Source of the DNA: Paragonimus westermani
Lineage: Eukaryota; Platyhelminthes; Trematoda; Plagiorchiida; Troglotrematidae
Reading direction: 5' to 3'
Assembly (NCBI GenBank): GCA_008508345.1
Contig: QNGE01000770.1
Coordinates: 62,001-126,000, forward strand
Length of the DNA: 64,000 nucleotides
Shown here: in pieces, positions 50,001-61,826 of the stretch
How the letters are laid out: every line of letters begins with the position of its first letter
How positions within the stretch are numbered: the stretch's first letter is position 1
Translations under genes and position numbers: made by a program
The notes under the pieces: model-generated
Databases searched by the model: none
What the model saw: only the letters and a program-made list of their open reading frames with translations
Told to the model about the DNA's origin: nothing

Positions 50001-53000
50001 GGTGGTGATTTAAGTGACTAGTGAAGGTGAGAGTTCATGAGGTCATTTGCGCACACTCACGACAACAGTTGATGAAACAGCAATAATGAGGCCACTTTTG
50101 CGAAAACGGGTTTTCAAGATCAGTGAATCTGTTCAACAAGCATTAAAGTCAAGTTATTTGTCGTACAAGGCGATATTTTGATCGACACATTCCCATTCAT
50201 GCCTTGTAGTTACGTCTAATAAGCATGACAGATCGTGTATATTATGGATCTATAGAACTTGAGTGACGAAGTTGAGTTTAGCTCTTTGATGTACACACCT
50301 AGTTTGAGGAACTGAATTATTTCCAGTTTTTACCTCTGCTATTTATGGAAGTATACATCGTTACCAGAGTTTTCGAATGTAAGTCTTGTGTTTATTGAAA
50401 AGAAAAAATTAAAAGCCTTTTGTCCAGTTTGTCGTAACACACGCAAATTCGATTACATCTATTTTTAAGCTGTACATCGTTCGTTTTAATTGTTGTTGCT
50501 CATCACCATATTACATGTTTCAGCTCTCACGATGTACGTAGACCGATTAATAGTCGTTTAAAAGTCTGACTTCAAATTACTGTTAGTGTAGACACCCCTA
50601 GGTAATACCGGTTGGATTTGAACCTTCTGGTTGTTTTACGAACAAAACGACAGTACGTCGAACACAGTATTTAAGACACCGAGCGTACAGAGGATATGCA
50701 CTACTGACAAACTTTATCGTAGGCAAAACTCAAGTTTGGCGGCAGTTTTAATAACGGGAAGAAAACTTTAAGTTATTACAAACGTTGAGACTATTTGCGA
50801 ATGGTGTTCAATATAAAACAACCACATCCTTTGCCACCTAACGTCAGACTGCTGAGTAAAGCTTAAGAAATCCTTTAAATGTTTATTCACATATCAAAAC
50901 TAGTGTGCTCACCACTGTAACTCCGACCGCCTTTCCTAACTACCTACGCGGATGTTCAAAATCAACGTCAATTCTTGAGGCTATTCAGAGCCCACTATTA
51001 ACTGTTTTACGCGTGTTTCCATTTACACATTTCCACTTCTGCCAGTTTTGGTTATATTAATACGTACTAAGTGTAAGCAGATTATTCGACATACATTCGT
51101 ATAAACTGCCCTGTTCCGTACCGTGTTATCGAATTGATTGCTAACGCCTTATTAGTCATTATGATACTGTCTACCTAATGGTAGTCTGGAATACACACTG
51201 CGTTCGTTGCAATTGCCGCATTTCATTTGAGACCGTCGCACAGTTTCAGGGTGACCGTAAAGTCAGCTAATGTTGAACCATGAAGTGGTACTGAGCTGGG
51301 TCAGTTCTATTAGACGGATGAGCTTCTTGTAGCAAGATTTGAATGACTTTCATACCTCAGAAGAGATAACCGAAAGTTCTTACATCTGGTGACCATGGAC
51401 ATCGCGACGCACAGGTATGCCGACGGTCTGGATTCCAGATCCGCGGAAGACATGCTTCGTAAATCCTTTCAACTATAATGTGAGGGAATGTTGGTAACGA
51501 GAAAGTTTTGAGTTGACTACTTCAGACTTCCTATCCACTTAGCTGTGGTATCGATTAGGACGGAAAATAATACGTTATATTTTATGACGAACACAGTGAT
51601 TTATCATTATGTGGGTTATACTTCGGTATGGAATGTGAGGCGAAACTTAATCTAGACGCATGTCTTAATGTGCCGATATGATATGCAGCACGTCTGTTCA
51701 ATTACGTAATCTCACAGGTTTCTCCCTTTGACAGCAAAATTCACAAGATATGCTACCAGACACACTGGTCACCTTGTAATTCTGAAAATAAGTTATAAAA
51801 TGAGTCATAACATGAAATAACATAAATTCTTTGGTGATCTGAGGGGTCTTATTTCGTGCGTTCTCATCAGGCATGTACATGTAACTAGTTTCTAACAAGT
51901 GAGCGGTGGTCCTTGAAACTGAAGTCACCGATTGGGACACTAGTCAGACTGGCGGAATTGTGGTTAATAGCTAACAATCAGGAATGAAAATGAGAATGAC
52001 GACAATTGTGATAGCCATAAAATCAGAACACTTTGCTACTGAATACTCACACAGAAGTCTGGCACCCAATATCGAATCGGCCACTGAATTCGGCGGATGT
52101 GTTGTCAATTACTTCGAAATATTACGTGAAAAGCTTCAATATGCTCAATAATGTGTTAAGACGGTTAGCTGTTCGTAGTCGGCGAGATAGATCGTTATGT
52201 CACATGCGTACATTAAACGAACTTCCAAAGTTGTGATTTTTTAGGGTAGCAATTCTGCAGTGTTTCTTGGTAATCGCTGCCTCTACGAAAGTTCACTTCC
52301 AGTAAGTCGTTTTTCGGAGTAGCAATTTTAGAGGAACTTAAGCTATTAAGTTTCAGGTCAAGTCATATTAAACCAAGGAATCCGGGACATTAGCATTCAA
52401 CACTTGCATAAACCAATTTCCACCGGACAATATGTTTAATTGAATTAGTACTGAAAATTTTTCGGTAGAGTCTTCTGCAAACTTGACGAGATTTATATAA
52501 AAAACTAAATTAAGGGTTAAAAGAAGAACTGTCGGTACAAGTATGTGCTTCCATAAGTTTGTAACTTGAGCTAGTTGTGGGTGTGCAGGTACATTTCGAA
52601 TGGTTTGACTGAAAAGCATGAACATCTCACCCATAAACCAATTAGGCAATAGAAGGGGAGAGTTCAAGCAAGAAAGAAAAAGCTCGTATCTCTAACTGAT
52701 AAGTTTGATAGCGGAAATTTCTCCAAATTTTATCAAGAATTGACCCGTTCTGTAACTACAGTTCACTTAGCAACTCTGAACCACTTGTGGTTCCGCTCTC
52801 AAATTCCGCTAAACAAACTTAGAGCACTGCACGATTTGACATACACACGGCGTAAACTTCCAACCGAAAAGAAATCTTGAAAGATTGACGGAATTCTCTC
52901 CGTATACGGTGAGAATACGAGTTCTTGTAGGCGACTTGTTTCCGTACTTTTCGTAGTCATAAAGCGTGAAGGTGAATTTTCCCCTTATTACCACTGTTGT

Positions 53001-56000
53001 TACTCACCCCGTTCGTGTAGAAAGAAGTAAATTTCAACGATATTCGAATTGATTCCAAAACAACTTCTGTATGGTCCCATTCTAACCAGGAATATGAGTT
53101 TCGATGTTCGGAAAGAAAACGCATACTTCACTTTGTGTCAGTTAATATAGTTGGTGGTTGTCGGTTAAAAAGTCAACTAGTTTGTAAACGCATATGGAAA
53201 GAATCTGAGCTGTTTCACGAGATCACCACATCAGCAGAAAACTAACCCATCACAAAGTGTAATGTGCACAAATAAAGCCAAAATAATCCAAATCTTCAAA
53301 TTGGTACATCAACTAAAAAACACAAATGGAGGATGTCAGTGTTTGTATACGAGGGTTTTCTAAACTTTCAATCTTACTGATGCACATAAAAATGAATCAT
53401 TTTCTTGATAGGTCAATCTGCAGAAACCCATGCAATCTACGCTGGGTTTTAGTGAACTACATCAATGTCTTTTAGCAATTGTGACAGACACATTGCTCCG
53501 GTGACTGGTTAGCACATTGAGCACACAAAAGAGTGGAGGGTGTATATGTAAAATGTCAACGAGAAAGTTGCACGTTCGTTAGCTACAGATTTTCAGCAGC
53601 AGGAGCGTTTCAACCATTACTGTGAAGACGATCAGTGCGAAATCACTATTCTTAGAGAACACTGTGTTCAGCCGGTAGCATTCAGTGAATCACTGGTTTT
53701 ATGTTACACTGTAGATAAGTGTGAGGAATTTCAGCAGCCATAGATACACCGTGATGAAGCTTAACTATCAGACGTACTGCATTCAGATTCCTCGTATATA
53801 CACTTTTTTGATGAAGATGTACGCGACAGCAATAACAGAGTGTAGAACATGGTGTGGCGGTATTTGAAACCGTGGTATATGAACAGGGCAACTAAGCCTC
53901 ACATCGGATTCTTGTGTTAGAAGATGCATTGTACAGTCAGAAGGCGGTCAGCCACCGCTAGCCCATTCTGGTCAACCGCCTCCATGGAGACATTTAGTAT
54001 TGTAGCACTCCCCGAACCAAGCAGGTTTAGGTTTCTCGACAGTCTTTAATGTATAGTTTATCCAACTCCTCCCTGACCGTGTACTCACTGTTCATTCCAA
54101 CTTCAAAAATCGAATGTGTTTCGTATTCACTACCATCGGAATGAGCTGAAAGTTTACCCAGGCACAAACATATTCTGATATGACGTCACGGAATATGACT
54201 GTGTGTAATGATTCCTCTCATACGTAACTGGTAGGTTGGATAACGGTTGAGGTCAGACATAGGGATCGATCGCTCACATTCTTCACAGGGGTCCAAACTG
54301 ATTTATCACCTGCAGGAATTCAAACACCTTGGCTTTTTGTGTACGTGAAATTCACCTCAACCTTTCGCAAACATTTACCAGTTCACGATAATAATGACTA
54401 GTTTGGAGCGACCTCTACAAAAACTGGCTGATTCTGTTGGTCAGCATGCTTAAAATGCATTTCGTTGTCTGAGGTATCTTGAATCCTCTGTTAATACCGT
54501 TAAGATATCACACTGATAGGATGTTACAGATAGAAAAAACTCGAACAGTGCTTTGAACCGATTGCAAATTAAGCGATTTTTTGAATACTATAGTTTCCAT
54601 CAGGGGAAACTTGTTCAGAAGTAAGTTCAGAACAAATTGTGAGCAACTGCTTTGCTTTCCTTGATAGCATTTCACTTCTGACACAGAATTTTCAATTGTA
54701 AGCCCTCGAAAGAAAACGCTCAATCGTCCATGATATAGTGATTTGCTTGACAGAAACAGGATTCCCTCCTCGCAATATTTAACATGGAAAACGTTGGTCC
54801 TGAAGAGAGCGGGCGTGATCCCGTTAACTGCTCCAAAGACAAGTCCGAAGACGGGTACACCATGCATCGTTGTTCCGCTTCAACGAAGTATGTAACAAAG
54901 AGAAATTTACAAGGTATTTTAATGGTGCATAGATACCTTCAAACATCCTCAATTCAGAAAGATGGAAGGCATTTACTAAAAGTAGCAGTTAAGGTCATTG
55001 AGCCACCAATGAACAAAACGGAACGAACGTCGAGCACATAAAAAATTAGTGAAGGTTAACTCTCGACTGTTCACGATGTTTCCGCTTCCTCCGATTGGAT
55101 AATATCATTTTCTCGAAGAATGAGGCGGTTATGGATAGAAAAAATGGATCCCCTAAAAGCTTCTTCAGACCAGATGATCCGTTTGCAAAGCTGATATTGG
55201 TGAAGGCAGGCTAGATGTAAGAACGTAATAATTCTCATTCCATGTAGAGCAACCTATACGGTTGTGGGCCAGGATTTTCTAGACCGAGAAAATACTGTGA
55301 ATAGACTCACATCAGTTCTAATAAACATCACACTTTTGGCTTCCTAATTAACTAACTTGTTCGCGCTAGTAGACGGGCTCGGATGAAGATGTACGCAATA
55401 CCAATCTGTTTACAATTTATACCGCGAAATGTTGACATGAGTCCTTGAAGGAGATTTTACTTCAGAAAAATTTCAGGCAGAAAACAAAAATTTAGTTGAA
55501 TTTTTGCAAATTTTAAGTTTAAGTTAATTCCTGTCACACTCTTGTGAGTATTAACTGCTCAGCGCAACGATCCTACTGCTCACTCGCAGAAATAAAATGA
55601 GTTTTAAGACAAACACATTTTGGTAACAGTCTCAACTCTTTCTAAATGTTTCAGGTTTACCATAAACTTCTACATTTAGTAAACCAACAATCCTGCCAAG
55701 TTCCTTTCGGCGTTCAATTTTATGAAGCATCTACTGTACTTGAGCACACAATTCATGTGGTTGGTTAACCTTCTGTCACAGGCTTGTCAACATATCGTCA
55801 AAAATGTCAAATTTAGTCCGTTTCCGGTTTGGTTTCTGCTCCCCTTCCACTTTCCTCGGTATGGTCACATCGATTTTGGTCACAAAAATTGGAATCAATA
55901 AATCTGTTGTGAATTTCTATCTCGCTGATTGTTATTTTTGAAACTATGAGCTCAACTTCATGTAGTTATATTTTCAGTCATCATTCATATGACTGACTTC

Positions 56001-56454
56001 AATTTTATTAAGCAAGTGACCGATGCTGTTATATTCTCACCGTGAGAACGTTTCCAATGTTCACCTATTCCTCAGATTCAACTCATTTCCCGATGAAATT
56101 TCTGCATATTTTAAGGTACAACTACTAGAGAACATTGCAATAGCAACAAGTTATATCTAGGTCGTTTGGACAAATAAAGATCATCATTCAAAGAACTGAA
56201 GTAGGCACCATTCTGATAGACACCTTCACCAGAGGCAAGGTTCAGGAATTAATAAAGTGGTTTTATAATCAGCGGACAAATAATCGGCTTGGACTTCAGT
56301 GACACAGGTTCACCACTGTACAAGGTTCATTTCAAATCAGAAAAGGGTTCAAATGCCGTGGGTGTCAATTTATTCACACTGGTAGCGTCTAAGTATGTAA
56401 CATTAATCACGAATTTTTTCGGGGAGTTCTGCACTCGTACGTAACAGATCGTCT
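47099..56454. other. No firm gene; two weak protein-like frames
   Basis: Nine kb mostly unassigned. The frame 47413-47778 (+, 121 codons) ends TDEDVKSFYPH, and after a shift the next frame reads ALKRLKFLEKRL. Together these resemble a PLE RT motif A (DV.SFYP.IP) and its following helix, but no other RT motif accompanies them. The frame 48831-49109 (+) contains VIDRATRWPE, recalling the VDRFTRWPEA string of Ty3/Gypsy integrases, again without partner motifs. Other long frames (54508-54867 -, 119 codons; 52368-52667 -) are unrecognised. Confidence 0.2.
48640..48725 (+). repeat. Possible tRNA-like scrap
   Basis: TGTGCAGTGGACCGAGG followed about 60 bp later by GGTTTCAATCA resembles box A and box B of a tRNA with a long variable arm. 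Weak and possibly chance. Confidence 0.2.
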
Positions 56455-58010
56455 TGGGGATATTAAGGCGTGGCCACGGAAAGTTCAGTATTTCGATCGG
56501 ACTTTTTGTATGCATAACGGGAGTGGGCGTGAACGGATTGTAACTCTTTCTGCGGTGACCAGTAAACGACTTTTGACTCACTTCCGCAGTGCTCCATAGA
56601 GTTGATCGATGAGATTAAGCGAATCGGCCGGGCTTATCAAATAACTTTACTCGATCAGGCGTGCAGCGACTACTGATGAGTAAGCCTTCATTGATTTTCG
56701 AGGTACCACATCGGATTTCGTTCCCGGACGTGATCGGATATCCGTCTTGTCGTGCAACCTATGCAGCTCGTTCCACAGGAAACAAACGAAGTGGTAGACA
56801 CAAGAAGAGACAGAATGCACATACACTGCATCTTTCGGCTGGGGACGCACAACTGTTGTGGAAGTAACTTGAACACATAAGTAGGCTGCGAAATAGGTTT
56901 TATTGAGTGCTATCCTAAGTCTACTGGTTATATTTTTATCAATGATATCGCCTTTAAATGGTAACAAAATACACAGGTTTTTCATCTATAAGTTGCGGCA
57001 TATCAACCTTTATGTTAACATGTGTTTACAAATAAAATGTCCTGATTATCCATTTTCAAGGAATGTATTAAATATGAACTTTGGTCCTGTTCTATAGTCC
57101 CATCCGAGCACATCTTCACGGCTTAGTCTGGTAAACGCCGTGTTGAGTTCTTTTGTTTTAAAGGTGCATAACTATTGAAATTGGAGTTCGTCCTGACCAA
57201 GTAGGTTTGCGACACACCACCACCATCATGACGTGATATGAGCACGTCTAAAAACGCCATACGATTATTCGGCTTCAAAGCAAAACGGGTATCATTTGTC
57301 GGCACATTTAAAATGTATCTGCGCTTCATTGAAGCTTTTAGACTTGTCTCCACGTAACTTCTATGACAAGCCAACGAATTAATGTGGTCTGCTAATTAAC
57401 CATTTCCGAGTTCTGCCATTAAACTACTGTCAGTAACCTCATTGCTACTCCGTAAGTCTGGCGATATAACTTATCGAAAAACCTAATGTGAACGCAGTAA
57501 GTACAGCGATAAGAAAGCTGCTTCAGGTCATCTACTGGTATCCCAATGCTTAGGTCACTGTTTTCGAAAGACCGGCCTAGAATCCCAATTATATCTTTTA
57601 GAGGGATATTTATAAGGAGAGACATGACGTCAAGCGGGAACAAACGCATTCACTTCTGGTTCACCTGCTTCACCGTTTCGACAAATTCAAGAGAATATTC
57701 AAGACTGTGAATTGCTACCTCCACCCCAACCAGTTTGAAAAACCCGGCTAACCATTTTGTGGTTACATGACATATTTAAAACCGGTAGTAGCGGTACTCT
57801 GCTTTTATGCACCGAAGGTAACCCATAAAGCCTTGGAATTACACTGCCTACTCGTTAAATTATTTCAGAGGTAGTCATATCAACCAGTTCTTGTTGTTGC
57901 ACACATCTCAATGTTTCCGGTGATGTTCTTCATTAGCCACTATTTTGTCCTTTTCAATCTCCATGCAGGCTAATTTGGTTTTATCTTCTAATAGCGTAAG
58001 TTTATAGTAA
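56455..58010 (-). pseudogene. Penelope-like element, RT through endonuclease, multiply frameshifted
   Basis: In minus-strand order: a probable N-terminal segment (58010-57900, YKLTLLEDKTK); RLYGLPSVHKSRVPLLPVLN at about 57850-57760, the PLE hallmark LYGLPKIHKPG.PLRPI; LEFVETVKQVNQK; then MRLFPLDVMSLLINIPL at 57649-57599, motif A with its Asp. IGIPVDDLKQL and the RQTYGVAM motif B lead-in follow. The palm after GVAM (motifs B and C) is lost or unreadable. FLDVLISRHDGG (57270-57230) is the post-RT segment. The linker gives LLPFKGDIIDKNI and NKTYFAA. The endonuclease has CVYHFVC, a frameshift, then SCIGCT in place of SYIGRT, and a C-terminus TIRSRPLPLCIQK (near 56550-56500) shifted again before LNFPWP. 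It is an old pseudogene by target-primed insertion; its 5' end faces the plus-strand PLE at 59925. Confidence 0.85.
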
Positions 58011-59524
58011 AATTTTCCAAAGCATCAGCAGATGGCAGCGATTGAAACAATGACAAATTTAGAAGAGAATAAACGACTGCTAATATGCCAGTGTGGGACA
58101 AGAATCGATGCAGTTGTAACTCCAATGCAATTTGTGAACAGTCGATAATTTGCTTTACGTCGACGGTTCACCTCTGACTGAGAGGGATTCTACAGACCAG
58201 ATAAACCAATTACAAATCTGGTGGAATTTAAGGCAGGCTAGACGTAAATTGCAAAGCGGAGCAGAACGCGTTAGGTCGCTTGTCATATGTACTTAAGCAG
58301 AAGCTGCTACCGTTTTTGAGTCGTTAGTTCCAGCAGAGCATGGACACGTCAACAGATTGACAGAAATAAAGTCGGTATAGTCTGTCAGGTAATTCGACCA
58401 AGAGGTGAAATGTTTTGAAGAAAGTAGATTAGGGAACAATAATCTTGATGTATTATGACTGTTGTCTTATCCAATTGTCAATCAAAATCACTTCTATCAA
58501 TCCATAGCCGGCCGCCATGTGCCACAGAACTCAGCCTGGCAACTCTGTATGCAGCGGACTTTGGCCGCACAGTTGCAGTGACCTTCGCAACAAAACCCCT
58601 CTGTGTAATTCTAAACCCTGGCCCAATTACTTCGGTAGTTTCCAAATCATCTCTACGACCAGCGATTGCAGAATCTCCGATCATGGCCTGTAAGTGCAAA
58701 TGATTTCGAGGGGGGGAAGTAATAGTAGCCATTAGATGCTCATTTGTGTTGCTTCTGTGTTCGTATTGTGTGCCCGATAAAAACGTGCGAGCAGTTCTTG
58801 CATTTGACTCTGATCACACAACTATCGGTCCTCTCAATAAGTGAGGGGTTTACAAGATGCGCCAAGACTTTAAGCGGTCTTCCCCTTTTCGATAAATTGC
58901 CCCGTTAACCCGTATGTCTTACCTGTTCCCTAATCAGAAGCTGACTGACTTCGGAAATTCCAGGAGTAACCGCTTCATTTTTTGAATTTGTTTCCGGCTT
59001 CTGGCATATTACGAAATTCGAGCCTTTGATATACAAGCACAATTGGAACACATGGATCAGTGATCATAAGTTTGGTAAGAATTTTTTCGCGGCTCACCAT
59101 ATGAAAATATCTGCGTGAACCAGTTAGTTTAGCTCTAATTCTTGTGACCACTTAGCTGCAAATGAAGCAAAGAAGATCAGTGAAATTATTGCTCAACAGA
59201 TCAATCTGCATTACGCTAGAAATGCTCCTCTTTATGGAACGTTGTTGGTAAGAGAGACGTTTTTCACTCCAGTCCAACAAGCTCATTTGGAGATTTCCCG
59301 GGAATCAACCTTACCCAGCCAAAAGTCGGTATATATGTCTGGATTCTCATCCGCACATAAACTGTATTCACTTGTGGGAATCGTGATGTTAGCCGACATT
59401 AGCATTCAGGTTGCAAACGTTTTTTTTTCACCAAACGAGCTAACTGTACCATTATGTGAATGCTTTAGCGTATACGTTTAAGCCTGAGGTCTGGTGAAGT
59501 GCGATGGATGCTCACACTTTTTTA
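58011..59524. other. Spacer between divergent PLEs; GC-richer island at 58490-58700
   Basis: Between the 5' ends of the two PLEs. The block 58478-58732 is open on both strands (82 codons +, 84 codons -) and looks richer in G and C than its surroundings. On the minus strand TTTGCACTTACAG, ending at 58688, is a good 3' splice-site match leading straight into the open frame. I do not recognise the product; it could be a lone exon or a repeat. A CGAAATTCGAGCC string at about 59011 recalls the hammerhead GAAAC-CTCGAG segment but has no core. Confidence 0.3.
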
Positions 59525-59760
59525 TCAGAGTGAGTCAGACCTGATTTCTGGTTAGTCACTTAAGGTTTTTCGGTCTTTGACCTAGGTTACCATTGGCTAC
59601 CTCCTGTTGCATTTTAACTCTGACCTGATTCCCAATCGGTTAATTCGTAGACCTCTCGAAAATTTGATCTGGAGCCCAATTGGCTGCCTCTTGTTGCTGT
59701 TGAAATTTCACCCTGAACCTGACTGATTGGTTATCGCCTTTTGACCGGTTGGGCCACTTC
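59525..59760. repeat. Degenerate tandem repeat, unit about 80-90 bp
   Basis: Repeated blocks: ACCTGATT..GGTTA (59537-59565), ACCTGATTCCCAATCGGTTA (59624-59642), ACCTGACTGATTGGTTA (59716-59733), and between them ATTGGCTACCTCCTGTTGC (59593) and ATTGGCTGCCTCTTGTTGC (59679). About three decayed units lie directly upstream of the PLE at 59925. Confidence 0.6.
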
Positions 59761-59924
59761 TTCGTCTCTGGAGTTCGATATGATTGATCAACCATTGTCC
59801 GGTTCGGATCAATGGTCCGATCCGCTCAAGTTGCTCCTTCCGGGTATGGCGAAAGTTGAGCATGACTATGTTCTTGTCCCCACCCTTCCTTGAATCACAG
59901 TGATTCACGGGTATCGTCTAGCTG

Positions 59925-61036
59925 ATGTCTGTGTTCTATGTATTACCAGAAATACACAAGGATTGTAACCTACTACGACCATTGATATCCCTGTTGGGCA
60001 CACTGACATATATTCTGGCCAAAGATCTATTTAGGCGACTACGATATCTTGTCGATGGACCAGAACATTCCATCAACGATCCACCGCAACTCTTGGACAT
60101 ACCGAGAAACATCAGGTTATAGGAAGACAAAAAATGGCCTCGTTTGATGTCACAGTACTGTTAACCTACATCTACCCGGAAAAAGAAACATTGAAAAGAG
60201 TGCGAGAAGAGAAACCCGGACCGAGTGAGACCTTGGAACCGGAAAGCATGTGCAGTCTTATGGAATTATTTCTTTCAGCGTACATCAAATTCAATGTACA
60301 TATCTGTTAACAACTTAAAAGGATTCACATGAGCTCACCGATATGCGGATTCATTTCCGAGGCTGCCTTGCACAGGTCAGAGAAAATCACGCTACCTGGG
60401 ATCAAGCCAAAACTGTGGGTCCAATATTTCGATGGCATGTCCGTAATCCTTAGACGCCCAGTGATAAAAGACGTACAGACTTCTAAACAAGGTCTTCAGC
60501 GAAATAAATTAATATTATTGAGATTAAAAACGATCACCGCCTGCCGTCCCTGAATGCACAAACCACACGGAATGCTGGAAACCTCAGTTTTCTGAAAATA
60601 AACCAACACAGATCAGCTCCCCAGTTTTTACAGCTAACAGACAATCCACCTTAAAATGGGCTGCATTCGCACTCTGTTTAAAAGAGCTGAAACGCACTGC
60701 AGCATTGAAGAGCTTTGAAGAAAAGAAGTGTTCGCGCCAAGCATGTCTCCGCAACGGAAATCAGCGAACTTTCACCAGAGTTTGCTGCTGTTAAAACAGC
60801 GCATGACACAACTGGAAACTGATGGATCGGTTACTCGAAGCCCTGCGTCATCGATTGCCAGACACATCATGATAACTGGTCACCAGGTGGTCCCACTTAA
60901 TTCTTTCAAAATATTGTTACGTCAGCAGAATCCGAAGCTACTGGCCTTTAGCGAAGCCATGCTGATTAGAGCTCACCAGCCGGCACTATGTGCACAAAAG
61001 TGGGTGAAGCAACCTATAAGGTTGCCGTGGTGGTGA
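59925..61036 (+). pseudogene. Penelope-like element, RT with mutated YVDD and deleted endonuclease core
   Basis: Starts with VLPEIHKDCNLLRPLISLLG (LPKIHK..PLRPI..) and YILAKDL. A frameshift follows, after which one frame carries the rest. Motif A is MASFDVTVLLTYI at 60134 (Asp codon 60146-60148), then MELFLSAYIKF. A stop at 60305 precedes motif B MSSPICGFISEAAL (consensus MGSP.SGF.AE). Motif C reads YFDGM at 60425-60439, so the second catalytic Asp of YVDD is Gly (60434-60436). After stops near 60551, GMLETSVF and TNTDQLPSFYS match the post-RT segment, and GCIRTLFKRAETHCS matches KR..IRTL..RA...C. The linker is then cut short: LPFKGD, CVY and YIG are missing, and the frame resumes at SSIARHIMITGHQV, ending LCAQKWVKQPIRLPWW. 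Both enzymatic activities should be lost. Confidence 0.88.
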
Positions 61037-61801
61037 TGACATAACAAGTGGTGTGATTGTATGCGTGTCCATACCCTGTCTATCTCTAATTGTCTGTCAT
61101 ATATAGCTTGCATGTTTTACGTTTGCGACCGATGAGAGTAAACGAAATGTTAACATATCGCAACATATGTCTTCTTTCTGCGCTGATGAATTGCAATACG
61201 TCTACGATACTCCGGAGAGTAGTCTTATCAGTTTGATTAAGCATAGGAATGAAACAGAACTGCAACATCAGTGAAATATTTCTGTTTATATTCAGACGAG
61301 ATGTTGCTTTTTTGCATAAATAAATGTCAGCCAGCGGGATCCGCTTAACTCGCTATCATTCACCCTATCTGTGAAAAAACAACCGTATTATGAAAGAAGG
61401 GTGATCCTGTTTGTTCCACCACCGAAACTATTTCAGTTCATGGAGATTCCTGTTAGCACAAATAATTTTAGTTTAGCCTCGGAGATACAAATTAGTTTGC
61501 ACTTGCTTACCGATTCATGTTTTATGACTGTTGAGCATTTCGCTGACCATTTGAGTTTCGGTGTAGGGTTGGATTTCCGGATTTAAACCTGAACAATACT
61601 ATGCAAATTTACTTCCATTTCCCTGTCATTTGACAGACATGTAGATTCTTCTGTAATTTTTGCCGTCAGACTACAGTCTTTTTGATAAGTTCTGATGTGT
61701 AATTGTGGTTTTAGAATTCGGTATTGGTTATCAGCTCTTCGAAAGATTTATACTCAAAAAAGTTTCAACTAATGAGATAGGTAGAGAGAATAAACCTTTT
61801 C
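61037..61801. other. Presumed PLE 3' flank; no gene recognised
   Basis: Sequence after the PLE stop at 61036. It shows no clear similarity by eye to the 3' region of the PLE at 45655-46992. Short frames only. Confidence 0.3.
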
Positions 61802-61826
61802 CTCAGGAGTGCAAAACACTCCTGAG
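61802..61826. repeat. Perfect 10-bp hairpin with 5-nt loop
   Basis: CTCAGGAGTG (61802-61811), loop CAAAA, CACTCCTGAG (61817-61826). The stem is perfect and GC-rich, with a compact loop suited to RNA folding. No flanking gene explains it and it is not the histone 3' stem-loop. Confidence 0.75.

Noticed and set aside
51850..51880. Minus-strand CTGATGAGAACGCACGAAA
   Set aside because: It has both core strings, but the 8-nt helix II cannot pair and there is no helix III or cleavage triplet.
53496..53560. TGGTTAGCACATTGAGC resembling a box A
   Set aside because: No recognisable box B at tRNA spacing.
59005..59025. CGAAATTCGAGCC upstream of the plus-strand PLE
   Set aside because: It resembles the GAAAC-CTCGAG box, but no CUGANGA-like core at the right distance and no helix I pairing.
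59788..59822. ACCATTG...CAATGGT hairpin
   Set aside because: A seven-base stem with an 11-12-base loop is common by chance at this length.
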